From: Streptomyces sp. NRRL B-24085
GTDB lineage: Bacteria > Actinomycetota > Actinomycetes > Streptomycetales > Streptomycetaceae
Reading direction: 5' to 3'
NCBI RefSeq assembly: GCF_001282115.1
Contig: NZ_LJBR01000067.1
Coordinates: forward strand, 1-60,700
DNA: 60,700 nucleotides
Shown here: positions 28,432 to 37,778 of the stretch, piece after piece
Position numbering within the stretch: the stretch's first letter is position 1
Layout: the number at the start of each line of letters is the position of its first letter
Made by a program: the position numbers and the translations under genes
The notes under the pieces: generated by a model
Told to the model about the DNA's origin: nothing
Database searches by the model: none
What the model saw: only the letters and a program-made list of their open reading frames with translations

Positions 28432-29203
28432 GCGCGACCGCGTCCCCGGCCGACACCTTCAGCGAGGTCGTCGTGGTGCCGGGGAAGTACCAGCGCCAGC
28501 TGCCGGCCGACGTGGCGGTCACCGTGGTGCTGAGCCGGCCCAGGTTGTCGGTCTTCACGGTCTTGACCGTGGCGTAGTGGGCGGCGCCGGCCGCGCGGAA
28601 CTGGAGCCTGACGGACTGGCCCGGGTAGCCGTGGTACTTCAGGTCCTCCCAGTTGGCCCGGGAGAGCTTGCCCTTGACGGTGAGCTTGGCACCCTTGGCG
28701 ACGGGTTCCGGGGTCGCGTCCGTGGTGAGCTGGGCGGCGCGCTTGACCCTGTACTCGGCGATGCGATCCGAGATCCAGTAGTCGCCGTCGTTCGCCTTGA
28801 CGGTGGCGTTGACCGCCCAAGTACCGGCGGACTTGTTGCTGTCGGCGTCGCTGTAGCCGGGGATCCACTCCGGGGTGATCCTCATCGTGGCCGTGCACAC
28901 CGAGGTGGTCGACGACTTCTTCACGCACGAGCTGCCGACCCACTCGGCGAAGCCACCGCCTTCGTGAGCGGACATGCTGTAGGTGCTGACGTGCGAGAGC
29001 CCCTTGACCCCCGAGTCGTCCTTGATCGTGATGGCGACCGGGTAGTCGATGACCCTGGCCGTCCCGACGATGACGCTGTTGCCCTTGTTCACGACGGTCC
29101 TGGTGACCCTGATGTCACCCTCGCCCTCGGCATGGGCGCCGGTGGCCGTGAGCAGGGTCAGGGCTGCCGCCCCGCCTGCCACGGCCCACAGTCTGTGTCT
29201 CAT
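28424..29203 (-). CDS. Secreted beta-rich protein, function unknown
   Basis: 259 residues with a Sec signal peptide (about 25 residues, cleavage after AHA). The mature part looks like two immunoglobulin-like units: residues about 28-150 (VNKGNSVIVGTARVIDYPVAITIKDDSGV..., with two cysteines) and about 165-259 (PVAKGAKLTVKGKLSRA, a motif also seen in cell-surface adhesion-like repeats). It has no obvious catalytic residues. It is convergent with the lipoprotein gene and divergent from the AraC-type regulator side. Confidence 0.8.
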   Translation of the reverse strand: MRHRLWAVAGGAAALTLLTATGAHAEGEGDIRVTRTVVNKGNSVIVGTARVIDYPVAITIKDDSGVKGLSHVSTYSMSAHEGGGFAEWVGSSCVKKSSTTSVCTATMRITPEWIPGYSDADSNKSAGTWAVNATVKANDGDYWISDRIAEYRVKRAAQLTTDATPEPVAKGAKLTVKGKLSRANWEDLKYHGYPGQSVRLQFRAAGAAHYATVKTVKTDNLGRLSTTVTATSAGSWRWYFPGTTTTSLKVSAGDAVALR

Positions 29204-29230
29204 GTTCCTCCCCTGTTGATCCAGGAGAGA

Positions 29231-29401
29231 TTAGACCGTTCGAGCGGTCCGGTGTGCGGCCCGGTACTCGCGTGCCTTCCTGATCTGACGGTCGACGCGC
29301 TTGTCGTGCACGATCCCGATCACCGAGGGGAGGATCAGGAGGACGAAGATGGCGAAAACAGTCAGCATGGCGATCAGTCCTTCTGTCTGCGCTGAGGTCA
29401 T
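29231..29401 (-). CDS. Small membrane protein, 45 or 56 residues
   Basis: This frame was read directly from the minus strand. From ATG 29401 it gives 56 residues; from ATG 29368, 45 residues. The second is more likely because AGAAGGA stands about eight bases before it. One membrane helix (MLTVFAIFVLLILPSVIGIV) is followed by a strongly basic tail (HDKRVDRQIRKAREYRAAHR). Its codons have the G/C third-position bias of real Streptomyces genes. Function unknown. Confidence 0.6.
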   Translation of the reverse strand: MTSAQTEGLIAMLTVFAIFVLLILPSVIGIVHDKRVDRQIRKAREYRAAHRTARTV

Positions 29402-29493
29402 GTCACTACTGTCGCGCCGCAGACTCCTTACAAACAGTGGCAGGACTGCCGCACACCCTCGATTTACTGCCAGCTGTGAGGCACACTGGCAGC

Positions 29494-30456
29494 ATGCTGG
29501 AGAACGTGGCCGCCGTCGTCCTGGACGGTGTGAACCCCTTCGAGCTCGGTGTCGTCTGCGAGGTCTTCGGGACCGACCGCAGTGACGACGGACTGCCCGT
29601 GTACGACTTCGCGGTCGTCTCGGCCGAGGGCCCCCGGCTGTCCTCCCGGTCGGGCTTCGCCCTGCACGTCGAACACGGCCTGGAGCGGCTGGAGTCGGCC
29701 GACCTGATCACCGTGCCGGCCTGCGCCGGCTACGAGACGCGGGACTTCCCGCCCGAGCTGCTCGAGGCGCTGCGGAGCGCGGTCGGCCGCGGGGCCCGGG
29801 TGCTCAGCGTGTGCTCCGGCGTCTTCGTGCTCGCCGCGGCCGGCCTGCTCGACGGCCGGCGCTGCACCGTGCACTGGCACCACGCGGAGGAACTGGCGCG
29901 TGCGTACCCCCGGCTGACCGTCGAGCCGGACGTCCTCTACGTCGACGAGGACCCGGTGATCACCTCCGCGGGCACCGCCGCCGGCATCGACGCCTGTCTG
30001 CACATCGTGCGCAAGGAACAGGGCACCGAGGTCGCCAACAAGATCGCCCGGCGCATGGTCGTACCGCCGCACCGGGACGGCGGCCAGGCGCAGTACATCG
30101 AGCGGCCGCTGCCCCGGTCCAAGTGCGACACCGTCGGCGAGGTGCTCGTGTGGATGGAGCAGCACCTTGACGAGGAGGTCACCGTCGAGCAGCTCGCCGA
30201 GCGCGCGCACATGTCCCCGCGCACCTTCGCCCGCCGCTTCCAGCAGGAGACGGGGACGACTCCCTACCGCTGGATCCTGCGCCAGCGCGTGCTGCTGGCC
30301 CAGCGGCTGCTGGAGGCGACGGACGAGACGGTGGACGCGATCGCGGGCCGTACCGGGTTCGGCACCGCGGCCGCGCTGCGCCACCAGTTCCTGCGCGCGG
30401 TGGGCACCACCCCGAACGCCTACCGGCGCACCTTCCAGGGGCCGGAGGCGGCCTGA
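29494..30456 (+). CDS. GlxA-family AraC-type regulator, probable NrdS
   Basis: 320 residues. The N-terminal DJ-1/PfpI-like domain (about 1-180; LDGVNPFELGVVCEVFG, VLSVCSGVFVLAAAGLL with the nucleophile-elbow Cys, HWHHAEEL) is followed by two AraC helix-turn-helix motifs (about 225-315; EQLAERAHMSPRTFARRFQQETGTTPYRWIL). The S. coelicolor nrdABS operon ends with an AraC-like gene, nrdS, placed before CYP170A1; this gene has the same position relative to the cytochrome P450. Unlike that operon, two to three other genes intervene here. The ATG at 29494 begins the conserved domain. The identity as NrdS is inference. Confidence 0.85.
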   Translation: MLENVAAVVLDGVNPFELGVVCEVFGTDRSDDGLPVYDFAVVSAEGPRLSSRSGFALHVEHGLERLESADLITVPACAGYETRDFPPELLEALRSAVGRGARVLSVCSGVFVLAAAGLLDGRRCTVHWHHAEELARAYPRLTVEPDVLYVDEDPVITSAGTAAGIDACLHIVRKEQGTEVANKIARRMVVPPHRDGGQAQYIERPLPRSKCDTVGEVLVWMEQHLDEEVTVEQLAERAHMSPRTFARRFQQETGTTPYRWILRQRVLLAQRLLEATDETVDAIAGRTGFGTAAALRHQFLRAVGTTPNAYRRTFQGPEAA

Positions 30457-30460
30457 CCGG

Positions 30461-31831
30461 TCACCGGGGCACCGGCCGCACCAGGAGCCGGTTCGGCCGC
30501 AGGGTGATGCCCGGCCGGGGGGTGTCGTCCGAGCCGGGCGCCTGCTCGAAGCGGTACTTCCGGGCCAGCGCCGCCGTGAGCAGCGTGAGCTGGGCCATCG
30601 AGAAGTGGTCGCTCGGGCACTTGCGGTTGCCGGTGCTGAACGGGCTCATGGCGTGTTTCGGAACCGACTTGGCCCGTTCGGGACTCCAGCGCAGCGGGTC
30701 GAAAGCGGCGCTGTCGTCGAAGGACTTCGCATCGCGCTGGATCGCGTACGGGCTGTAGACGATGTCGGCCCCGGCCGGAATGCGATAGCCACCGAGTTCG
30801 GTGTCCCGTACCGCCCGCCGCGTCAATATCCATACCGCCGGCCACAAACGCATGGTCTCGACCACTACATAGTTCGTGTACCTGAGAGACCGTACGTCCT
30901 CGAATGCCACGGGACGGCCACCGGTGACCGATTCGACTTCCGCACACACCTTGTCCGCGTGTTCCGGATGTTCGGCGAGCACCTGAAGCAGCCACATGAT
31001 CGTGGACGCGACGGTTTCGCCGCCGGGGGTGAGTATCGCGACGACCTGGTCGTGGATCTCCTGTTCACCTATGGGGTCGCCATTCGCGTCCTTGGCCTCC
31101 AGCAATGCCGTCAGCAAATCGTCCGGCTTTTGACCGGATGCCCGGCGTTCGGCAACGATCTCGTCGACCACGAGATGCAGATCGGCCAACGCGCGGTTGA
31201 ATGCGAGGTTGGCCGGCAGCGGCAGTCGGTACAGCGGACCCGCGGGTATCACCATCCGCCGGTACATCCCCCGGAAGACGGTCGTGAGCGCGACACACAG
31301 CCGCTCGGCGCGCTCGTCCATGTAGTCGCCGCGCAGCAGACAGCGGGCCGCGATCCGCACGGCCACCCGGAAGGACTCCAGGGTGGCGTCGACCGTCTCG
31401 CCGGGCTGCCAGCGCTCGGCCAGGGCCTGCGCCTCCTCCTCCATGATCGGCCCGTACGCCGGTATCGCGTCGAGCCGGAACGCGGGCTGGATGATGCGCC
31501 GCTGACGCCGGTGCTGGGGGCCGTTCGCGGTGGCCACGCCTTCCTTGCCGACCAGCCCCTCCAGGGACTCCCACAGCGGCCCGGCGATGATGAAGTCGGG
31601 GTTGAGGGCCACGGCCCCGGTCAGTTCCGGGGTGGTGGGCGCGTACACCGTCTTGGGGCCGAGCCGGAGGCGGACGACGTCCCCGTGCCGCCGCAGCCCG
31701 GCCAGGAAGGTCAGCGGGTCGCGGGCCAGGCGCAGGCCGTGGCCGAGGACGGGGACGCCCCCGCCTGCGATCGGCGGCTCACCCGACCCGGGAGCCATCG
31801 TGGTTCCGGGTTTCACGGATTCGACGGTCAT
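30461..31831 (-). CDS. cyp170A1: Cytochrome P450 CYP170A1-type, epi-isozizaene 5-monooxygenase
   Basis: 456 residues. The heme loop [11 protein letters not shown] holds the ligand cysteine (about residue 410), PGGETVAS is the I-helix oxygen-binding motif, and ETMR is the K-helix ExxR. It oxidises epi-isozizaene twice to albaflavenone. Its ATG overlaps the stop of the terpene synthase gene (ATGA), as in S. coelicolor. CYP170A1 is known for a second, terpene-synthase active site with a DDxxD motif; the matching segment here reads DANGD (about residue 258), see findings. Convergent with the AraC gene, 4 bases apart. Confidence 0.93.
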   Translation of the reverse strand: MTVESVKPGTTMAPGSGEPPIAGGGVPVLGHGLRLARDPLTFLAGLRRHGDVVRLRLGPKTVYAPTTPELTGAVALNPDFIIAGPLWESLEGLVGKEGVATANGPQHRRQRRIIQPAFRLDAIPAYGPIMEEEAQALAERWQPGETVDATLESFRVAVRIAARCLLRGDYMDERAERLCVALTTVFRGMYRRMVIPAGPLYRLPLPANLAFNRALADLHLVVDEIVAERRASGQKPDDLLTALLEAKDANGDPIGEQEIHDQVVAILTPGGETVASTIMWLLQVLAEHPEHADKVCAEVESVTGGRPVAFEDVRSLRYTNYVVVETMRLWPAVWILTRRAVRDTELGGYRIPAGADIVYSPYAIQRDAKSFDDSAAFDPLRWSPERAKSVPKHAMSPFSTGNRKCPSDHFSMAQLTLLTAALARKYRFEQAPGSDDTPRPGITLRPNRLLVRPVPR

Positions 31832-32913
31832 TTCTCACCTGCCGCTTCGTTGTTGACGTACGGGGGCGTGGACCGGTCGTCCCAGCTTTCGACCATGTAA
31901 CGGCCGGACTCGTGGTGGAACCAGTAGACGGTGCTGAACCAGTTGCGCATATTGCGGACGCAGGCCCGGACGGCGGTGCTCAGTTCCTTTCCCCGCACGG
32001 TGCCGTCATCGAGACCGGCGGCGAACCGAAGGGCGTCGGACTCGGCCACGAGGAATGCGTCCACGCATTTCTCGATCAGCCGCCGTATTTCCCGGACCGC
32101 CTCTTCGAGGGTCAGCCCCTCGTGCTTGATGAGACTGATGCCGAGATTGTGGACCTCATCTCCCGCTATTTCCTTGGGGAGTGAACAGAGGTCGTTGTAC
32201 CAGGCGGCGAATTCCTGGCTCAGCAGCGCCGCCCGCCGGTATGCCGAGTTTTTCCGCACCCACTCCGGGAGTTCACACCCCGCGCTCGCCTCCAGCAGAT
32301 CCGTCCAGATCCAGTGCGCGAAGGTGAGGCGGCGCAGTGCCAGGTATTCCTCGACCGTGGGGATGACTCCCTTGGTGCGATTGCGGAATTCCCGGTCGTA
32401 GGCCTCGATCACGTCGTGGAAGTGCCCGGCGAACCGGGTGTTCCACGTCTGCGGCAGGAACGAGTACAGCCGCACCATGCTGTCGGCGAAGGCGGCGACC
32501 AGCGGATCCTCGTGGTGCAGGTGGTCCCGTGGCGAGTCGAGCGCCGCGTGCAACCGGAACCTCAGCCGCCGCCACGCGCCCGGACGGCGGTGGACGATGT
32601 CACGGTCGTGCCGGTCGTCCCAGACGAAGAACCACGCGCTGTAGTCCGCTATCGCCTGGAGGACCTCGTCGGGGGCACCGAGGTAGTACCCCGCCATGAG
32701 GTCCGTGTAGCACAGTCCGTCGGCATATTCGGCAACCTTGTCCGCCGGCATGAGCCGTTTTTCCAGAAGCCAGGTCCGGGTCTTCTCCTGGAGCCTGGGC
32801 CAATACGGATGCAGTTGCCTGGGAAACGCTGCCTCGATCACCGGGAGGGAGAGCGACGGTGGAACCGCGATCGCCGTCGGCGTCGATGTGGTGCTGTGTG
32901 GGAAAGCAGGCAC
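31828..32913 (-). CDS. Epi-isozizaene synthase (sesquiterpene cyclase)
   Basis: 361 residues, class I terpene synthase fold. Both metal motifs are intact: DDRHD (about residues 99-103) and NDLCSLPKE (about 240-248). FVWDD and [17 protein letters not shown] are as in the S. coelicolor enzyme, which turns farnesyl diphosphate into epi-isozizaene. The GTG at 32913 follows GGAAGGGG by eight bases; the following residues [12 protein letters not shown] match the known N-terminus closely. It is first in a two-gene operon with the P450. Confidence 0.95.
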   Translation of the reverse strand: MPAFPHSTTSTPTAIAVPPSLSLPVIEAAFPRQLHPYWPRLQEKTRTWLLEKRLMPADKVAEYADGLCYTDLMAGYYLGAPDEVLQAIADYSAWFFVWDDRHDRDIVHRRPGAWRRLRFRLHAALDSPRDHLHHEDPLVAAFADSMVRLYSFLPQTWNTRFAGHFHDVIEAYDREFRNRTKGVIPTVEEYLALRRLTFAHWIWTDLLEASAGCELPEWVRKNSAYRRAALLSQEFAAWYNDLCSLPKEIAGDEVHNLGISLIKHEGLTLEEAVREIRRLIEKCVDAFLVAESDALRFAAGLDDGTVRGKELSTAVRACVRNMRNWFSTVYWFHHESGRYMVESWDDRSTPPYVNNEAAGEK

Positions 32914-33133
32914 GAACAAACCCCTTCCAGCCGCCAGTTGGCGCACGCCCCTGCCGCTGAACCGGGCGTGCGCCGTTGCGTATCCCCGCACTTCCTATTC
33001 AGCACCACAACTGACCATTCTGGGAACGGATTTGCTTCATTCACTACCCCACAGTGTCGAGATCCTCCCCATGTGTGACTCGAATCGGATCACGAAGTGA
33101 GCACATCCGATCGAACGTGCGACGCACATGCGA
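32914..33133. other. Promoter region of the albaflavenone operon
   Basis: About 220 bases between the terpene synthase start and the def terminator. GC content drops around 32990-33060. No coding frame or recognised operator is seen. Confidence 0.5.
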
Positions 33134-33173
33134 ACGGCGCCTGTTCGGGGAGTGACTCCTGAACAGGCGCCGT
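33134..33173 (-). terminator. Terminator of def
   Basis: ACGGCGCCTGTTC (33134-33146) pairs perfectly with GAACAGGCGCCGT (33161-33173) around a 14-base loop, 21 bases past the def stop. Confidence 0.85.
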
Positions 33174-33194
33174 GCGCGCGGGGGTTGCGTGACG

Positions 33195-33845
33195 TCAGTC
33201 GTTGGCGACCACGGGGTAGCGGGGCTCGTTCTCGGCCATCTGCCGCAGCGCCTCCTTGCGTTCACGCTTGGAGAGCCGGTCGATGTAGAGGTAGCCGTAG
33301 AGGTGGTCGGTCTCGTGCTGCAGACACCGGGCGAAGTAGCCGGTGCCGCGGACCTTGACCGGGTTGCCCTTCTCGTCCTGCCCGGTGACCTCGGCGTAGT
33401 CGGGACGGGCGAGCGGCGCGTACGCGGTGGGCACCGAGAGGCAGCCCTCGTTGCTGTCGTCGAGCCGGCGCCGGTCGGCGGGCAGGTCCACGAGCTTCGG
33501 GTTGCAGACGACACCCACGTGCCGCCGGCCCTCGTCGTCCTGGCAGTCGTACACGAAGACCTTCAGGTCGACGCCGATCTGGTTGGCGGCCAGGCCGACG
33601 CCCTCGGCGGTGCGCTGGCTGGCGAACATGTCCGCCACCAGCTGGTCGAGCTCCTCGCCGAACTCCGTGACGTCCTTGCACTCCTTGTGCAGCACGGGGT
33701 TCCCGACGACGGTGATGGGCCGCGAGGTGCCGCGCTCACGCCAGGCGTTCTCCCGCTCCTCGGTGTCCTCGGTGTCGATGACGAATCCCTCGTCGTCGAC
33801 GGGGAGCACGCCCGCGTGCTGCTGATCGGTGTCCTGCTGGGCCAT
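33195..33845 (-). CDS. def: Peptide deformylase
   Basis: 216 residues, longer than E. coli Def (169) owing to an acidic N-terminal extension of about 45 residues. All three motifs are present: [10 protein letters not shown] (motif 1), EGCLS (motif 2, metal Cys) and QHETDHL (motif 3, the HExxH metal site). It removes the formyl group from nascent proteins. The ATG at 33845 has GAGGAAGG upstream at long spacing. It is probably one of several def paralogues, which are common in Streptomyces. Confidence 0.93.
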   Translation of the reverse strand: MAQQDTDQQHAGVLPVDDEGFVIDTEDTEERENAWRERGTSRPITVVGNPVLHKECKDVTEFGEELDQLVADMFASQRTAEGVGLAANQIGVDLKVFVYDCQDDEGRRHVGVVCNPKLVDLPADRRRLDDSNEGCLSVPTAYAPLARPDYAEVTGQDEKGNPVKVRGTGYFARCLQHETDHLYGYLYIDRLSKRERKEALRQMAENEPRYPVVAND

Positions 33846-33915
33846 GACCGACGGTGCCTTCCTCAAACAAGAACAGGGGGTAGCTGCGCATACAGGGTAC
33901 GGGGAGCTTGCTTTT

Positions 33916-33944
33916 CAGGGGTGCGGGGAACTGCGCGACAAGCC
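33916..33944 (+). repeat. Dispersed intergenic repeat, copy 2
   Basis: CAGGGGTGCGGGGAACTGCG followed by CGACAAGCC, with two changes relative to the copy at 54935-54964. It is about 30 bases past the stop of the TPR gene on the minus strand. Confidence 0.7.
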
Positions 33945-33972
33945 CCCACCGGACCCGCACCCGGCCAACGAC

Positions 33973-34977
33973 CTAGCAGACCTCTTCCAGATCCCGCCAG
34001 TCACGGGAATCCGGGCTGTCCGCGACCCACCCGTCCAGCAACCCCCGGACCAGCGAAGCCGGCGCGGCCACCCCGCACTCCCGCTCCGGCACCCAGAGCT
34101 GCCCGTCGGTGCGGTGCCCCAGCGGCCCGGGATGCCCCGGCTCACTGTGGTCGTGCGGATCGAGATGCTCCCCGTCGCCCTCGTCGGACGGCATCCGCGA
34201 CTCGGAGCACATCCGGCACAGCAGCCGTACCGACGACGACCAGTCCTCCGCCGCGAACCCGGCGTCGGCCGCGAGCTGCTCCAGCGCGTCCCGGTCGGCC
34301 TCGGTGGCCGCCTCCAGGAGGACCACCCAGGTGGGCACGGGCGAGGGCGCCCACAGCTCGATCTCGTCGAAGACGGGGTAGGCGTGCCCGGCCGCCGTGG
34401 TCCGCTCGCCGTGCGGCACCCCGTCGTGCAGCACGACCTCGCCCCAGCGCCGCCCCGAGGACGGCAGCGGAATGGACAGCACCTCGATGCGGGCGGGGTC
34501 CAGCCGCCGCCCCCAGACCACCTCGGCCTCGCCCTCGGGGGACAGCCGTACGGCCGCGCTGCCGAGGTCCATGCCGAGCGGCTCCCCGGACGCGGTCGCT
34601 CCCCCGGCCTTCGGCCGGGAGGTGCCCCCGGGCACCCGCAGCCCGTACGCCTGCCAGGCGCGCCGGGCCAGCGGCCAGTCCTGGAGCGCGGTCGCGGCGA
34701 TGCCGACGTTCCACCAGTCGGGCGCCCCGGTCTCCCGGTCGAGCAGGGCCACGGCCCGCAGTCCCGCGGCCCGCGCCTGCTCCCAGTCGTGCCGGAACTT
34801 GTGCAGCAGGGCGAGGTTGAACCAGGACTCCGACAGCCACGGCTCCAGGTCCGCGGCACGTGTCAGCAGCGCGCCCGCGTCCTCGTACCGACCGTCGCCG
34901 ATCAGCGTGAACGCGCGGTCCGTGGCCTGCCGCCAGGAGGCGGAGGGCCGGTGCCGTCCCTTGCCGAAGATCCTCAC
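33973..34977 (-). CDS. TPR-repeat protein, function unknown
   Basis: 334 residues, cytosolic. Two to three tetratricopeptide-like repeats lie at residues about 15-90 (ATDRAFTLIGDGRYEDAGALLTRAADLEPWLSESWFNLALLHKF...). The middle has a beta-rich domain (EAEVVWGRRLDPARIEVLSIPLPSSGRRWGEVVLHDG), and the C-terminus holds two cysteine pairs at wide spacing (LLCRMCSES) and a His/Asp/Glu-rich linker. The GTG at 34977 is chosen for GGCGGGAATC upstream and because the preceding residues are not domain-like. The gene sits between def and the HD-GYP pair in S. coelicolor also (from memory). Confidence 0.78.
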   Translation of the reverse strand: MRIFGKGRHRPSASWRQATDRAFTLIGDGRYEDAGALLTRAADLEPWLSESWFNLALLHKFRHDWEQARAAGLRAVALLDRETGAPDWWNVGIAATALQDWPLARRAWQAYGLRVPGGTSRPKAGGATASGEPLGMDLGSAAVRLSPEGEAEVVWGRRLDPARIEVLSIPLPSSGRRWGEVVLHDGVPHGERTTAAGHAYPVFDEIELWAPSPVPTWVVLLEAATEADRDALEQLAADAGFAAEDWSSSVRLLCRMCSESRMPSDEGDGEHLDPHDHSEPGHPGPLGHRTDGQLWVPERECGVAAPASLVRGLLDGWVADSPDSRDWRDLEEVC

Positions 34978-35081
34978 GATTCCCGCCTGCCGGTTCCGTC
35001 GAGTGGGCTGGCTGTGCCCCCGGGCACCCTCTCTCCCGCATCCAACCACGTGTGCTCGGAAGGGCGCTCATTACCCATGGG

Positions 35082-36350
35082 TTACCCCGTCACGGGCGAG
35101 GTCAGACAGTCTCTCGACAGCACCCGGGCCAGCGCTTCCACGACCTCCGGAGCGTAGTCCCCCGCGGTGCCCAGGCGCAGCTCCTCCAGCGCGGTCAGCG
35201 GCCCGCCGGGTCCGGCGTCCCGCGCCTTCTCCTCGTAGGCGTTCACCGCCCGCACGATCCGGGCGGCCAGCGGCTGCTCCCGGCAGGGGTCGGCCTGCCG
35301 CTCCACGACCACGGCGACGGCCGCGTCGACGCCCGTCTGCCGGACGACGGCCCCGCCGAGGAGGGCGATGCGGCGCTGTTCGGCCGGCGGCAGGGCGGCG
35401 GTGGCGCCCGCGGGCACCGGGTCCACGAGGCTGAGCTGGCCGATGTCGTGCATGAGTGCGGCGTACTCCAGGACGGTGAGTTCGGGCCGGGACAGTCCCA
35501 GGTCGCGCCCGACCTCCCGGCTGAGCGCGGCGACCCTGCGGGCGTGCCCGGCGGGCGTGTACCCGGCGATCTCGGTGGCGCGGGCGAGGGAGGCGATGGT
35601 CTGCCGGTAGGTGGAGCGGACGGCGGCGTACCGGCGGACGGAGAGCTGGGTGAGCAGCAGCGGCACGGAGAAGACGGGCAGCGCCCACAGCCCCGCGACG
35701 GCGACCGCGAGCGCCATGACGGCCCCGGTGGCGACGACGGCGGACCCGATGCCGAGCAGGGCCCGCAGCTCGTCCCGGAGCAGCGGGCCGAACGGCCAGC
35801 GGGTGCGGGAGTGCGCGAGGGCGGCCGCGAGCACCGCGTCGCACAGCGCGGTGAGCGAGAGCAGGGCGAGCAGGAGCAGGGCGTAGGCGGGGCCGCTCCA
35901 CTGGGCGAACGTGCCCTGGTTGTACAGGGGTTGGAAGCACACGGCGGCGAACCCGACGGTGAGGACGCGGCGGGCCGACTGGTCGGCGGTGGGCCCCTGC
36001 CCGCGCCCGACGTGCGGCACGCTGCCGACGAGGGACGCGGCGAGGACGACGGCGACGACCTGGGCGGCGCCGTGCTGCGTGGGCGTGCCGGCGTTCTCGC
36101 CGAGCAGGGCGTACGACAGCGCCCCGGCGGCACCGAGCGGCGCGGCCTCCCTGGCGTGCGGGCCGCTGCGCCGGTTGAGCTCACCGGCGGTGATCAGCAC
36201 ACCGAAGGCGAGGGCGGTGCCGCGCTCCTCGAGACCGGTCCACAGGACGACGGCGAGGGAGCCGAGGGCGAGCAGGGCGGCGGAGCCGTGGACGAGGGCG
36301 AGGAGCGGCGGGCGCCGCCGGGGTGGCTTCGGCGCGCCCGGGGCGCTCAC
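35082..36350 (-). CDS. Membrane protein with degenerate HD-GYP-like domain
   Basis: 422 residues. About seven to eight membrane helices (residues about 15-245) are followed by an HD-type domain (about 255-415). The HD pair is present in LMHDIGQLSLVDP and the first histidine in GHARRVAALS, but the HHE..DGxGYP motif of active HD-GYP enzymes is absent (the region reads VVVERQADPCREQP). It is probably an HD protein without c-di-GMP phosphodiesterase activity. The GTG overlaps the stop of the upstream gene (GTGA at 36350-36347), so it is coupled to the active-looking paralogue. Confidence 0.83.
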   Translation of the reverse strand: MSAPGAPKPPRRRPPLLALVHGSAALLALGSLAVVLWTGLEERGTALAFGVLITAGELNRRSGPHAREAAPLGAAGALSYALLGENAGTPTQHGAAQVVAVVLAASLVGSVPHVGRGQGPTADQSARRVLTVGFAAVCFQPLYNQGTFAQWSGPAYALLLLALLSLTALCDAVLAAALAHSRTRWPFGPLLRDELRALLGIGSAVVATGAVMALAVAVAGLWALPVFSVPLLLTQLSVRRYAAVRSTYRQTIASLARATEIAGYTPAGHARRVAALSREVGRDLGLSRPELTVLEYAALMHDIGQLSLVDPVPAGATAALPPAEQRRIALLGGAVVRQTGVDAAVAVVVERQADPCREQPLAARIVRAVNAYEEKARDAGPGGPLTALEELRLGTAGDYAPEVVEALARVLSRDCLTSPVTG

Positions 36351-37654
36351 CGGCGTACCTCCGGCCGCCCCGCGACGGTCGGCCGGGGGTGCGGCACGCC
36401 TGCCTCGTCGGCCGTGACGGCCGGGTGCCAGCCGTGCCGGGCCAGTGCCTGGACGAGGGCCCTCACCATCCGCGGGTCGAACTGGCTGCCCGCGCACCGC
36501 TCCAGCTCCTCCAGCGCGGCCCCCACGGGCCGGGCCCGCCGGTAGGAGCGGGTGGAGGTCATCGCGTCGAAGGCGTCGGCGACGGCCACCACCCGGGCCG
36601 ACTCGGGGATCTGACCGCCCACCAGTCCGTACGGGTAGCCGCTGCCGTCCAGCCGCTCGTGGTGGTGGAGCACGGCGGCCCGCGCCTCCCCGAGGAAGGA
36701 GATGCCCCGCACCATCTCGTGCCCGTACTCGGGGTGCAGCTCGATGATCCGCCGCTCCTGCGGGGTCAGCGGCCCGTCCTTCCTGAGCAGCCGGGTCGGC
36801 ACGCCGAGCTTGCCCACGTCGTGCAGGATGCCGGCGAACCGCAGCATCTCGATGCGGGCGTCGTCCATGCCGAGCTCCCGCGCGATCATCATCGACGCCT
36901 GTCCGACCCGCTCGCTGTGCCCGCGCGTGTACTCGTCCTTGATGTCGACGGCCTGCACAAGGGCCCGGATGGTGGCCTGATGGGCGGCGCGCTCCCGGTG
37001 GTACTGGGCGAACACCCACCACGACACGCACATCGGCAGCAGCACGAGCAGGGCGGCGACGGGACCGTAGGGGCTGCGCCAGAGCACGGCCGTCATCAGG
37101 CCGGCCAGGCCGTGGACGGTGACGGGGGCCAGGGAGCGCAGGAACAGACCGCGCCAGGCCCGCCGTACCGGAATCCGCTCGGCGAGTGCCAGGATCCCGC
37201 CGTCCAGCGCGCTCAGCACCAGGCAGAAGGCGAGCACCGCGAGCCCGGCCGGGAGCAGCGCGTACGGGAAGCGGGCGGCGGCGACCGCGTCCCGGCCGCC
37301 CATCGCCCCGTGCGCCCACGCGGCCGCCCACACGCTCACCGCGAGCTGCGCGGCCCGCCAGACCCGGCGCAGCCCCCGCGGGCGCCGCTCGACGGGGGAC
37401 AGCAGCGCCCCCGGCAGCGCCACGAGGGCGGCGGCCGGGGGCGGCAGCAGGAAGGCGCCGGCGAGCAGCACGGGGTGGAAGGTGCCGGCGAACCGCCACC
37501 GGGCGGCGGCCCGCTCGCAGCTCGCGTACAGCGCGGCGAGGAGGGCGAGCTCCCACCAGGAGGTGCGGGTGGCCGGCAGCGGCAGCAGACAGAGAAGTGC
37601 GGCTGCGGCGACACACGCGACGTACGCACGCGCGCGTGCCGGTACCGCCTCCAT
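36347..37654 (-). CDS. Membrane-anchored HD-GYP domain protein (putative c-di-GMP phosphodiesterase)
   Basis: 435 residues. About seven membrane helices (residues about 8-215) precede a full HD-GYP domain: GHSERVGQAS, ILHDVGKLGVP, HPEYGHEMV, HHHERLDGSGYPYGL and DAFDAMTSTRSYR. These are the metal ligands and GYP motif of family members that hydrolyse c-di-GMP. The ATG at 37654 follows GGAGGGGCGAC. c-di-GMP controls BldD and hence development in Streptomyces, so this could be a relevant sink; activity is inferred. Confidence 0.88.
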   Translation of the reverse strand: MEAVPARARAYVACVAAAALLCLLPLPATRTSWWELALLAALYASCERAAARWRFAGTFHPVLLAGAFLLPPPAAALVALPGALLSPVERRPRGLRRVWRAAQLAVSVWAAAWAHGAMGGRDAVAAARFPYALLPAGLAVLAFCLVLSALDGGILALAERIPVRRAWRGLFLRSLAPVTVHGLAGLMTAVLWRSPYGPVAALLVLLPMCVSWWVFAQYHRERAAHQATIRALVQAVDIKDEYTRGHSERVGQASMMIARELGMDDARIEMLRFAGILHDVGKLGVPTRLLRKDGPLTPQERRIIELHPEYGHEMVRGISFLGEARAAVLHHHERLDGSGYPYGLVGGQIPESARVVAVADAFDAMTSTRSYRRARPVGAALEELERCAGSQFDPRMVRALVQALARHGWHPAVTADEAGVPHPRPTVAGRPEVRR

Positions 37655-37778
37655 GTCGCCCCTCCAGCCCTGTCCGCACAGTTGCGAGGAGCCTAGGACG
37701 GTGAGGGGAGGCGGCGCGGGGTGATCACCTGCCGATTAGCACGTTCGAGTGACGCGGGAGCTCTCCGGGAGGGGGAGC

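Noticed and set aside
30461..32913. Larger biosynthetic gene cluster around the terpene cyclase
   Set aside because: Only the synthase and the P450 belong to the pathway; def and the AraC-type gene on the two sides are not biosynthetic.
35082..37679. Single 865-residue HD-GYP fusion protein
   Set aside because: This frame runs through the first gene out of frame. The two proteins are separate, joined by a GTGA overlap at 36347-36350.
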